A stretch of DNA of 64,000 bases from Trebouxia sp. TZW2008. Taxonomy: Eukaryota; Chlorophyta; Trebouxiophyceae; Trebouxiales; Trebouxiaceae. Shown here one piece after another: positions 47,993 to 59,209 of this stretch. Position numbers and translations under genes: made by a program. The stretch is taken from contig BDIU01000244.1 of assembly GCA_002118135.1 (NCBI GenBank), positions 62,001-126,000 on the forward strand, in the 5' to 3' direction. Under the pieces are notes generated by a model. It worked only from the letters and a program-made list of their open reading frames with translations, ran no database searches and was not told where the DNA came from. How positions within the stretch are numbered: the first letter of the stretch is position 1; each line of letters starts with the position of its first letter.

Positions 47993-50900
47993 ATGGAGAA
48001 CGGCGACCATCATAGCCAGGTAGTGTGGGTGCTCTGTACAACGCCTCGTGGGACATCGCAGTTGCTTCATGCTAACGTTCTTCCCATGCAGATCACACAT
48101 CGGTATTTGACCTATTTGCCGCAAGACAACAATGGCCTGAGCGATGCACAGAGCGAGCAAGTGCTTCAAGCCATCAATGATGACCTTGGAAGCCTGCTGA
48201 GTGCGTCCGTCGATGACTTCTGGCAGATCATGGGGTCAAATGCCAGCCTGCTGTCTTGCTTGGACTCATATCTGCGCTTTGCAAGGTTAGCAGCTTGCCT
48301 GCGAACGTGTTTTTTGCCTGCAAATGCAATTTGGACAAATGGGTCTTATGCAGCAACAAGTGCCATGCTGGATGTAGGCGTCCTTTTGATGAGCCACAAG
48401 GCTTTCCGTCTGATACCCAGCTCCAAATCTCAAGAAGGGTGTTTGCCACATTCTCTCGCCTGTAAGTGCTTGCATTGTTTTGCGTGTTTGGTATGTTTTG
48501 CACCAGTCATTGTCACAAGTGCCATGAGATGCAGGGTCAGCACCACTGGCACAAGCCCAGGGTCACAACATGCCCAAATGCTGTATGACAAATGGGTGTT
48601 GGATGTTCCAAAGCTACTGGACCTAGCAGCAATCTATGGACCTGACAATGCCTCCCTGCTGCAGCAGCTTCTCAAGCAGGTGGGTCTGCTGTCACACACC
48701 CCTCTCTGTAAGTACACTTGATGTAGGGACATTCTCAGGGTAAGGACAATGTGATTGGTAATCACTGCAGTCTGACTGCAGTGGCAACTCTGAGTAATGC
48801 CAATGTGATTCAAGAACAAATTTCTTGGCAACCGAAGCAAGGTTTAGAAAGAGAAGTCACTGTGTATCAAGTCATCATCCATCTTTTGACCTTGAACAAC
48901 GTACTCAGGGGTCAGAGATTGTTGTTGGGTCTCACTTCAACATGCTGTGCAGACGTTCAGGATACAGCCTCAATACACAAGGGACTTATGGGATACTGGT
49001 CCAGCGCTTAGCATTAACTTACATGATGTTCAGCAGACCTGCAAGCAAGCTAGTGATGGCTTGAAGCGGGATAGCAAAGATGCCAGACTACTCAATGGCC
49101 TTGCAGGTCAGGTTTCAGCCTTGCATATGCAGCACATCTGGCAACCTACAGTTTTATTCACATGAGTATTTTGATGATGTTTCTGCAATGCTTTGTTTGC
49201 ATGTGCTACTTGATGGCAGTCTGACTGCACCAATCTGCAATTCAGGCTGCATGCAATGCTGTCCTGCTGTTGCTGCTGTCACTGTATACAAGTCTAATCT
49301 AGCTCTCTGCGACATCAATGACTGCAAACCGGGTATAATGTGACTGTAAAATTAGAAAATGTCTGCCCTCAGATTCACCAGATGCCTTGAGTATTGGTTT
49401 GTGACACATGTTCCCCATGCAAAATGCGCCTCAAACCGCTTTGTCTCTTGAGCTTTTTCAACAATTTATGGTTCTGACTCAATGCGGGTAGCTTGTTTAC
49501 TAATTCTCATGGTGTTGGCTCATGGCTCATGGCTCATGGCTCATGTGCAATTTTGCAGATGGGTTGCAATATCTGAGAGACACCTGCCTCACCTTAAGCT
49601 TCTTCCTAGAGGCGTACCCAAGCGGCTCTCAGCTGCTTCAGCAAGGGCAGGCAGGCTTGATCACACAGCTCACCAGCTTACACGATGATCTTGTGCCGCA
49701 GATCAACAAGGCCGCAACTTCAGCGTCACACCATCAAAAGGCTGAAGCTGCACAGGTCAGCTCTGCTTGGCATGTCTTGCTCTGCAATGACTCACTTTAC
49801 CAGAACACTGCAGCAATGTGGATGCATGATGGGGTCACAGTTGACGTCTTTTCAGTCGCGACAGATCAACAAGGCTTCGAAAGTAGACCCAGATCGTCGA
49901 AACACTCAAGATGCACAGGTGAGCTCTGCCTGCCATGCCTTGCTCTGCCATGGCTGACCTGACCGTCATGCTGTAGCGAGGGCAGGCAGACCTGATCACT
50001 CAGCTGATCAGCCTGCGTGATGACCTTGTGCTGCAAATCGACAAGGCGGCCACTGCAGCTTCACACCACCAGAAAGCACAAGCTGCACAGGTCAGCTCTG
50101 CCTGCCATGCTGTGCTTTGCATTGACCCACTTGCTGAACCTCAACCTGCGCGCATGATAGCATTGCAACCGGGGTGTGTGTGTGTATAGTGGCAGACAGA
50201 TGAACAAGGCTGGACCAGCAGCTTCACAACACCAGAAAGCACAAGCCGCTCAGGTGATCCCTGCCTGATCTTCCTTCCCCTGCAACACCTGACCTGACCA
50301 ATCCACTGCAGCAAGCTGAGCGTGAATTGGGTTTTGCAATGAGGCTCAGCTGTCTTGGGCACAGCCTTTGGGTCTACAGTGAGCCATGGCTCAGCAGTGC
50401 ATAGGTTAGCTTGCACTGAGCGTGGCTGCATAGCTCTTGCCACACAATCTGTGGCTGACAGTGTGCTGCGCAACAGGTGCTGCATCACCTTCGTCACTTG
50501 AGCCCAGCTCTGCAGAAGCTTTTCAACCTGCTGATCCGCCATGCCTGCATGCAAGACCACCCCGCCAGCTACCCCACTCCCCAGCTGCCCCACTCTCCTT
50601 AGAGCCAGGCCCCAGCCTGCATGGCATGGCATCTGTACACACTTGCAGCTATGAGCGTTGTCTTGTCTCAGTGAGTGTGTGCTGCACAGCAGGTGCTACA
50701 TAATCTGCGTCACTTGAGTCCAGCCTTACAGAAACTATCCAGCCTGCTGATTAGCGAAGCCTGCCTGCAAGACACCCCCGCCCCTCAGCTGTCCCAACCT
50801 CCTTGGGGCGGGGCTCAGGCTTTCAGCCCCCATGCCAGGGGGGAGCTGCTGATGGGGGCTGTTATGACCATGGCTCAGCCCAGTCAACATACCCCTAAGA

Positions 50901-53900
50901 GTGCTGCCCTTCTAAATGCCCTGATCACCTCTTATGCACTGGCCAAAGAGTCTCAGGCTGCTATCACAAAGGTAGGAACTCACCTTCATCATGCACAACA
51001 CCCGCTTTGTCCCCCCCCTTCCCCTCACCCTACCCCAACAAAAGGCATGCCTCTAGGGGAGCTGTTGATGATGGCTATTATGGCCATGGCTCCGCCCAGT
51101 CAGCAAACACCCAAGGCTGCTGCCCTGCTGAAAACCCTTGTCAACTCTTTCGGATTGGCAGAAGTGTCTCAGACTGCAATCACAAAGGTGAGGGCATGTA
51201 AGAGTCGTACCCTCCACCCCACTTGTTATTGCCATATCTGCAGAGGCTGCGGCCAGTATCTGTTGCTGCTCTCTGTGAGTGTCAAAGCTGGTTGACTGCA
51301 GCCGTTGGACCACAGCTGTTGTAAGTGTTGTTGCTTGCTTTGCTGAGGCTGCTGTGGTTGACATTGCTGACCTGTTCAGATGCCTTCTACACCATCTGCA
51401 GCCATGCTTGTGGCAATGTAGTATTTTGCAGTAACGTTTACTGCACGTTACTGACAACATACGCATTCCTGCATGCTTCGCCGCAAACGGTGCCCAAGAC
51501 AGTTGACCAATCAGTAGTGTCAGCAGACAAAGCAGACTCAGATGCTGCTGCCATGAGCAGCCATGTTCAGCGAAGAAATGCTATGCATACTATGCATGCT
51601 ATGCAACATGTCCGCTGAAGCAGTCATGCTAAGACTGCATCAGGGCAGGTTATAGCTGTGCTAGAATGCATGATGCATGTTTGTTGTTGTGATCGTTATC
51701 TTGTCAAGATCATAGTCATCACACGTTGTGACCGTGATGCTTATGATTGTGAGTATCATCATTCTTGTACGTGTGACTGCTACCATGACCATTGTTATCA
51801 CCATCATCATCATCAGCATTACCATTGTCGTTGTCAGTATCAACGTCAGTGTCAGTGTGAGTTCATTGCTGTCCTTGTCATGCTCATGATCATCAGGGCA
51901 GGTTGTGGGTGGTCTTGCAGGGCATTGTGCAGCTGGATCTGGACCAGCAGGACTACCTAGGAGTGCTGTTGGGAGACCCTTCCAGTTTTGGCTCCCAGGC
52001 TGGCAACAAGTTCCTTGCAGCTGGTAACATCAGCTCAGGTAGCTTGCATTGCCCATATGCGTGAAACGTTGGACCTGCAAAGGAAAACATGAAATGGTCA
52101 ATAGCATTGGAACTAAGGTGCATGTGAAGCAGCAGGCACTTAGTGCCTTGCACGTCTCTTGTGAAATTACACCTATCATTTCAGCCCAATATCGGCCTGG
52201 TGATGTCTGGCCAAAAGCTTTTCCATGCGCCGCGATGCAACATTCAGCCTCTAAACCAGTAGTCAACCCACGTGCCTTGCAAGGTTTCTGTGAGATTACA
52301 TCTCACACCTCAGTGATATAGGAAGTTGGACATACCTGGCAAACAGCTGACAGATGCTCAATGACCAGCAAGCTCTCCTTACGCACGTCTGTCAGATCAC
52401 GGATGCCATGCCCCACACAGCAACATCACAGCAAACCACAGCGACAAGAAAGAAAGGAACCCAACCCCATCAGAGGTAATACCACTGTGCCTTTGATCAG
52501 AACTTGCTGGTGTGCAGGTCAGAAGAGCCAGCAAGCACTGGCGTCCTACATCTCCCAGATCAAGGATATAATGCCGCACTTTGGGGATGGTTTCCTGGCG
52601 AGCGCACTTCAGCATTTCAGCTACAACAGCGAGCAGGTCATACACTGCCTGTTAGAAGGCAATCTGCCCATTGAGCTGAAAGGCCTAGACCCTCAGATGC
52701 CCCTTCAGCCTCCCAGTCAAAACTTGGCAAAAGGCAAAGGCTTGGCGCAGCCCGATGGTGAGTTGGCTGCAATGCTTTGCACTGCAATGCACCCTATGAC
52801 GTGCAGAAAAGCAAAACTGCACCTTGTTTGATCAAGGTGCTTTGATGGTAGGGATAGAAACTTGAACTGCACTGTTGTGGGCTGTCTTGTTTGTTGCTTT
52901 GTTGTGTTGGCATGGCGCTGGCAGGCTAGAAGGACGCTTGAGGTGATGTTGGGGTAACAGCAACCTCAGGATTTCTGCATTTTTGACATCCAGGCATTCT
53001 GCCAATGTGTCGATGCTAAAGCAAGGTCAACACTTTGGAGGATTGTGTTGATGCCAGAGATGGGTGATTCTGGGCTCTGCTATTGGCCTGCACACCTTGT
53101 GTCAATGTAGCAGCACGTCCCATTCCTATTCTGACAAGTTTCAGGAATCTGCACAACCTGGTCCCCAATTGCCTGTTTGTCTGTCTGCCTACTGTAAGCT
53201 ATTGCATCTGCCTATGCAGATTCAGTAGCACTGCTGTGCCTCCTTTCAACTATTGGAAGCTGTGAGGGTTCCTGTTGACCATTGAAGTATAATCCTCGCG
53301 CCTCGTAAACTACTTTGCTACGCAGGCAATGTGTCTGAAGCCAGGTGGTCAGGCCTGGCAGTGGCTGCAGCTGCCTCACATGGGTCTGAATGACTGTGTC
53401 TCAAAGCTTGCAATGCATGACCTGCTATGGCGTGCAGGCAATGTATTTGAAGCAACTAGATGTCTGCCTTGGTCTGCAGGCAATATATCCCCGAGGCAAG
53501 GTTTTTCAGCCTTGCAGTGACAGCAGCCGCCTCAGACAGGTCCAGCTCTTGCAGCGCCGTTCATTCTCAGTCATGCCGTCTTATTGACATACAGTGTCCT
53601 CACACTTACATTGTGCTTGCATATAGTGTCCTCACACTTGCAATGTGTTGACTGCTATGGTGGGTAGGCAATGCGTATGAGGTAAAGTGGTCAGACCTGG
53701 CAGCGGCTGAGGCGGCCTCAGACAAGCCCAGCTCTCGCAGTAGCACTCATACACTGTGTGCTTAAGCTTGTACTGCTTTGGCTACTTTGCTGCTTGGCAA
53801 CTATCGCTGCTTTGCAGGTGATGTACCTGAAGCAAGATGGTCAGACCTGGCAGTGGCTGCAGCCGCCTCAGACAAGCCCAGCTCTGGCAGTGCCAACCCC

Positions 53901-56189
53901 ACCCTCACCGCTCAGCAGGCCGCCAAGCGCTCAGCACACAAGGTATGACCTCTTACACAACTAAATCCCACTCAACTAAAAGACGAGGAAGGCATGTCTG
54001 TGTTTCTTGAAGCTGCTGACAACTGTAGGGTCTGTCTCAACACCACACTTGCCAGCAGTTGTTTGTGACAGTGTTTGGGGTGCCCAGTTGGAATCCAGTT
54101 GTCCAGGATGCACCTCAGGCTGTCTCTTTGTCCTGATTGTTTCTGTCACACAGCAGGAAGAGCCACCCAGAGGTGCACGTCTAATAATAGGACCGTGCAA
54201 GCCAGCACATCCCACTACGTATGCGATGCAGTGAGAGGCAGCTGTCCGGCAGCTGTGTGCAAGAGTGTTTGGGTGGCCTGATGGAACAGCCCAGTTGCCT
54301 GGGATGCATCTCAGGCCGTCTGTTTGTCCTAGCTGGTGCTATCAGACAGCACAAATAACCAGCCTGATGTGCATGCCTGACCACAGGGCTGTGCTAGCCA
54401 GCACACCCAATCGCATATGCAGTGCATTGTGAAATAGCTGTCCAGCAGCTCTCTGTGACAGTATTTGGCTGCCCTGATGAAGCACTCTAGTTGTCTGGGA
54501 TGCATCTCAGGCTGGTTCTTTGTCCTGGTTGATTGTATCACACAGCACGAAGAGCCAGCCTGACAACAAAGCGGTGCAAGCCAACGCACCCAACTGCTCT
54601 TAAAAGCCTTTCCCTCGGGGTGCACCCTTTTGTGGCACATCGCCTGCTGCTCTTCATCACTCTTGAGTCTGAATGCAAGTCAGGTCAGTCAAGCCTGACG
54701 ACCACGTCTCCCCAACTGCTTCCCCCCCCCCCCAGCACAGGTGGGTATGTTCTGAAGGCATGCCTGTGCTCTTGAAGCAACTGGCGATTGCAGTGTCTGC
54801 CTCAACGTTACAGCTGCCGACAGTTCTTTGTGACAGTGTTTGGGTGCCCTGATGAACCAGCCCAGTTGCCTAGGATGCATATCAGGCTGTCTTGTTGTCC
54901 TAGCTGGTGCTGTAAGACAGCACAACCAAGCCACCCTGAGGTGCATGCCTGACAACAGGACTGTGCAAGCCAGCACACCCAATTGAATATGCGATGCATT
55001 GAGAGGCAGCTGTCCAGCAGCTCTCTGTGACAGTGTCTGGGTGCCCTTTTGGAACAGCCCAGTGGCCTAGGATGCATCTCAGGCTGTCTGTTTGTCCTAG
55101 CTGGTACGGCCAGACAGCATAAACAGCCAGCCTGAAGTGCGTTGCTGACAACAGGACCGTGCAAGCCATACCTAATTGCACATGCGACGCAGTGTGCAAC
55201 AGCTGTCCAGCAGCTCTCTGTGACAGTGTTTGAGTGCCCTTTTAGAACAGCCCAGTTGCCTAGGATGCATCTCAGGCTGTCTTGTTGTCCTAGCTGGTGC
55301 GGCCAGACAGCACAAAAGGCCACCCTGCGGTGCATGCCTGACAACAGGACTGTGCAAGCCATACCCAATCGCACATGCGGCGCAGTGTGCAACAGCTGTC
55401 CAGCAGCTCTCTGTGACAGTGGTTGGGTGTCCTGATGGAACAGTCCAGTTGTCCAGGATACTGTCTGCTTGTCCTAGCTGGTGCGGCCAGACAGCACATA
55501 CGGCCAGCCTGAGGTGAAATTTTGATAACAGGACCGTGCAAGCTATACCCAATCGCACATGTGATGCAGTGTGCAACAGCTGTCCAGCAGCTCTCTGTGA
55601 CAGTCTTTGGCTGCATTGATGAACAGTCCAGTTGCCTAGGATGCATCTCAGGCCGTCTGTTTGTCCTAGCTGGTGCTATCAGACAGCATTGACAGCCGGC
55701 CTGAGGTGCATGGCTAACAACAGGGCTGTGCAAGCCAGGGCACCCAACTGTTGTCAAAAACCTTCTCCTTGGGTGCACCCTTTTGTGGCACATCGCCTGC
55801 TGCTCTTCATCACTCTCTAGTCTCAATCCAAGTCAGTGTAGTCAGGGCTGACAACTCTCCCCTTCAAGTACCCCAATCCCCCCCAACCCTGTCCACGTGC
55901 AAAGGTGGTGCTGATCGCTGCTTGTACAGCTTTACTTCTGTGCTGTTCTTGGCTGCAAACACTCCTGCTAGGGCACGTGACTGCGCAAAAAGCAAACTCA
56001 TTTCCTCTCATTTCCTTCTTCTGCAGAGCATTAGACCTGCCTGCCTGTGTCTGATGATCTGCTTACTTGTGCAACACAGGCACCATCAAACATGCTTGAC
56101 ACCAACATAGTTGATGCCACTCCCTCTGCATGCATCTGTCATTTGTATGCACCTAGCTGGATCACACAGCGCCACTAGCAGCCATTTAA

Positions 56190-56227
<38 letters not shown>

Positions 56228-59209
56228 CTGACGCAGAGCATGAGGCAGGCGCATTTTGCGATGCAGGCCACATCCAGGCTGCCTGAAAGCAGAAGCGCCA
56301 TTGCCACTTGTTCTGTATGTACCGTTGATTCGACACAGGAACAGGGGCTAATCATCGCACGGAAGAAATTCATGCAAGCAAATGAAAATGTATGGCTTTC
56401 ATGCAGAGCATAAGGCAAAGGTGTTTTGCAATGCAGGCGACGTCGAAGATGCTGGACACCAGGACAAATGCAGAGAAGGCTGCACAGCTGCAGTTTGCTG
56501 ATGCAGCCCAGTGGGAGTATGAGGATGAGTACGATGACTCATTTGATGACTTGGCGCCATTTGGTAATGATGGCGTGGCAGATGCAGAAGGTAACACAGT
56601 CTGCAGCATCCATGTTGCTGGTCTTATGCAATCACAGTTGGCTTCAGTCACAAAAGACAGTAGCTGATGTTTTGTGCACCCCTTGCAGTTGAGCCGGTGG
56701 CAGTTCATTGCCAGAGAGAGAGAGAGAGTAAATTTACATGCTTTGACCAGCCAACAAGGCTGATAACATGTGCCACACAGTGGCAATGACTGTATGTCCA
56801 TGAAATTCAGGCAGTCTATGACATAGTGAAACACCCCCAAATAATAATGATAATAATAAATAATAATATATATAATTGTTATAATAATAACAGATAATCA
56901 TGTTGCACAAAAGCGGTGCAGATATCATGCAAGCATAGAACAGCAGGTCATAGTCGACCGTGCAGTACATCAGACCCTCCCGCCTGTGCCTGCTGTAAGC
57001 AAGTTGCAGTCAAGGCAGATTCGCTCAATGACAGGCTGTCGGGATTTTCTGTGCCAGGACGAGGCATAGGGGCTCAACAGCAATGCAACAGGCTCAGAGT
57101 ACTGCTGCAGCACTGACTGTCTCACAGCCTCCAACATCAACTGCAGCTGTGCAGGTGATGACGAGGTTAACACAGCTCACCCTGGAGCGCTGACACGGCC
57201 TGGCGACGACAGACCGCCAGGCTTCCCTATGCCAGGCCAAGGCACTTCAGGGGCCAACACCAATGCAAGAGTCTCAGAGCACATCTGCTGCACTGACTGT
57301 CTCACAGCCTCCAACATCAACTGCATCTGTGCAGGTGATGATGAGGTTAGCACAGCTCACCCTGGAGCGCTGACACGGCCTGGCAATGAAAGGCCACCGC
57401 GCTTCCCTGTGTCAATAGCCAAAAACAATGCAATTGACTTGCAGTGCATACCCTGCTTTGACTATGTCTCAGCCTCAAAGATCAATTGTCAATGTGCAGG
57501 TGATGATGAAGTGAGCACAGCTCACCCTGGAGCGCTGACGCAGCCTGGCAATGAAAGGCCACCTGGCTTCTCTGGACCCAGCAGAGGCCAAGGGGGTCAA
57601 CAGCATGCCCAGAGGGGTGGCAAGCCTACCAAGCAATGGGTCAAAGATGGCAAGATATACAACTACAAGTAGGCTACTTCTGCAGGCTCTTTTGCCAAAC
57701 CCATTGTGCAGATGAAATGTGCCTGGTCTCTGTGCATTAATTGTGCATGCAGACCTCTCTGTGCATCAGCAACAGTCACAGTTGATAGCTGATAGCAAGC
57801 TGTCTGGAATGCCATGAGCCTGTAAGCATACGTGGTTTTGGCTGTTGAGTGTTGCTTGCACCAAAATAGGATATACGCAGCTAGCATGTGCATTGCAGGG
57901 AGCCGGGCGCAACAGAAGTGAGTGGAAGCAAGAGCGCAGCTCAGTAGGCAGAGCATTTGCTGCATATGCCACCAGAAGCCAATGCACCAACTCTGACACC
58001 TCCTTGATTTGTTCTGTGCTAACCTGTGATAATCTGTGCAGACTGCCTGAACCTCATGGACGTATAGTCATTGCCACTATGTGGCACATGCGATCAGGTT
58101 TGTTGGCTGGTTGAAGCATGTAAGTCATCTACTCCCTCCTTGATCCTTATGCACTTTCCATGTGGTAGTGGGCCACTTGAAAACAGAGCTGGTATGGATA
58201 TTGCAGGAAGGAGGGAGCCACAGAAGTGAGTGGCAAGGCAGGAGTAGCTCAGCAGGCAGTGCAGGCTGCTGCAGATGCCATCCATGGCCTAGGGGCAGGT
58301 GGCAATGTTCCCTTAGCCCCACCCCAGGCCCCACCATCTTCACAAGGTATGCTACATCAAGCCTGGTGCAGATACCCAAACTCACCTGCAATATCATTAC
58401 TATGGCATGATGGGAATGCATTGCGGTGTGCTTACAGCAAATCGACATTTGCAGAGTGTATGGTCTCAAAAAAGGTTGGCCTGCGTGGTCAGAGCTGCAA
58501 ATGCAATAAGCCTCACCTAAATTCTTGTGAGGTGACTGCAGCATGCTTGGCTGGACCACTGCGCTTGACACCTGTGTTGAGACAGAGGCTTCATGCACAG
58601 AACAGATGCTGTGGATCTGGTCCTGGGTGTGAGGCCTCTGCCTCAGGTTGTGTCAGGTCTCATGGCAGCACGCTGACATGCAAGCCTGCGAAAGCACCAT
58701 GTTGATGCAGTAGCATCATTGTAGGGAATCTCCCTTGTGATGAGCTGTAGCTTATGCTGCTGTGGCATGTGCGAGAGTCATCCCTTGCTGATTCATCCTG
58801 TGCTGTCAACAGCGACTGTCACTTCAGCTGAGACATGCTTTGACAGCAGGCACGCCACGCCTGAATGGCCTGCTTGCTACAATTGTATGTGTTTGTGGAA
58901 AGCCTGTGACAGCCATTCGTAGCTTCACGCACCATATGCTTCTGCAACTTTGTTGGTTCATCATTTGTGCTGATAAATTAAAGCTCAACATTTGCTGCAG
59001 ATGGTGGCAATGAAGACCAGCCAGGTAGCAGTCAAGACCGCTGGGCAGGCAGCAATAGAGGCAGGGGTGGACGGCATGTTGGTACTCAAAGAGGCAGTAG
59101 CAGCAACTTGCAGCGTGACCACCGCCACAAGGATGTACACAAGGCTGCTGTTGCAAATCATCACAGAAAAGACAGAGCCTTGAGAAAACAAGGGGGTCCT
59201 GCTGCTTGA
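47993..59209 (+). CDS. ASCC2: ASCC2-like protein (activating signal cointegrator 1 complex subunit 2), CUE domain
   Basis: Ubiquitin-binding partner of the ASCC3 helicase in ribosome-associated quality control and alkylation repair. Exons: 47993-48019, 48092-48285, 48354-48461, 48535-48679, 48953-49106, 49559-49755, 50693-50971, 51921-52038, 52518-52757, 53818-53942, 56437-56590, 57500-57668, 58207-58346, 59001-59209 (TGA), all in phase. Total 2259 bp, about 752 residues; human ASCC2 has 757. Landmarks: DDFWQIM and LDSYLRFA; DKWVLDVPKLLDLAAIYG; LQYLRDTCLTLSFFLEAYP; CUE domain with QIKDIMPHFGDGF and NSEQVIHCLLEGNLP; acidic WEYEDEYDDSFDD, the counterpart of human YEDEYDDTYD; and an Arg/Gly-rich tail ending NHHRKDRALRK, like NHNRRTMADRK. 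Many introns contain exon-fragment ladders. Confidence 0.9.
49516..49545 (+). repeat. Four GGCTCAT units
   Basis: 7-bp direct repeat just before the acceptor of ASCC2 exon 49559. Confidence 0.85.
49756..50692 (+). repeat. Partial copies of flanking ASCC2 exons inside one intron
   Basis: About 49870-49919, 49978-50090 and 50190-50250 resemble the 3' part of exon 49559-49755 plus its donor (LITQLTSLHDDLV, KAATSASHHQKAEAAQ). About 50475-50601 resembles the start of exon 50693 (VLHHLRHLSPALQKL) but ends in a stop. The two ladders meet in the middle of the intron: donor-side copies on the left, an acceptor-side copy on the right. Confidence 0.85.
51040..51190 (+). repeat. Copy of the 3' half of ASCC2 exon 50693-50971, still open
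   Basis: Encodes GELLMMAIMAMAPPSQQTPK and QTAITK with donor GTGAGG, parallel to GELLMGAVMTMAQPSQHTPK in the exon. The frame is open from the true exon through the intron and this copy. Confidence 0.88.
51690..51870 (+). repeat. Low-complexity TCA/GTC-rich tract
   Basis: Imperfect trinucleotide-like tract (ATCATCATCATCAGCATT, GTCGTTGTCAGTATC) in the intron before ASCC2 exon 51921. Confidence 0.7.
53325..53760 (+). repeat. Three or four copies of the start of ASCC2 exon 53818
   Basis: Copies at about 53326-53385, 53438-53480, 53480-53560 and 53667-53745 resemble GDVPEARWSDLAVAAAASDK. Each follows an AG, and they are truncated or shifted. Confidence 0.8.
53980..55850 (+). repeat. Minisatellite-like array, about 8 units of 190-195 bp
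   Basis: In the 2.5-kb ASCC2 intron 53943-56436. Copies of a unit containing TGACAGTGTTTGGGTGCCC, GGATGCATCTCAGGCTGTC and CTGTCCAGCAGCTCTCTG are centred near 54115, 54310, 54505, 54881, 55077, 55271, 55460 and 55646. A separate element (GGGTGCACCCTTTTGTGGCA) occurs at about 54617 and 55776. This suggests that larger blocks were also duplicated. Confidence 0.92.
54721..54734 (+). repeat. Poly-C tract
   Basis: A run of about 12 C residues directly followed by AG, inside the minisatellite intron. Confidence 0.85.
56191..56227 (+). repeat. (TGA)n/(GAT)n microsatellite
   Basis: About 12 trinucleotide units upstream of a decoy copy (56264-56330, ATSRLPESRS) of ASCC2 exon 56437 (ATSKMLDTRT). Confidence 0.95.
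56712..56905 (+). repeat. (GA)n and AT-rich (ATAATA)n tracts
   Basis: GAGAGAGAGAGAGAG near 56714-56728 and an ATAATAATATATATAATT-type stretch at about 56840-56890, in an ASCC2 intron. The latter is strikingly AT-rich for this region. Confidence 0.9.
57130..57668 (+). repeat. Three tandem copies (about 173 bp) of the ASCC2 exon GDDEV...LTRPG
   Basis: Starts at about 57154, 57339 and 57500. All encode GDDEV.TAHPGALT.PG. Copies 2 and 3 and the intervening sequence form one uninterrupted frame. Only copy 3 continues to the expected Gly/Gln-rich segment and donor at 57669. Confidence 0.9.

Noticed and set aside
54075..55820. Several open frames on both strands of about 100-190 residues
   Set aside because: They arise from the tandem minisatellite in an ASCC2 intron and repeat themselves with the unit.
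57936..58010. tRNA-like sequence (GCAGCTCAGTAGGCAGAGCA resembles a tRNA D-arm/A box)
   Set aside because: It is a copy of ASCC2 exon 58207 sequence (GCTCAGCAGGCAGTGCA); no T-arm B box or foldable acceptor stem follows.
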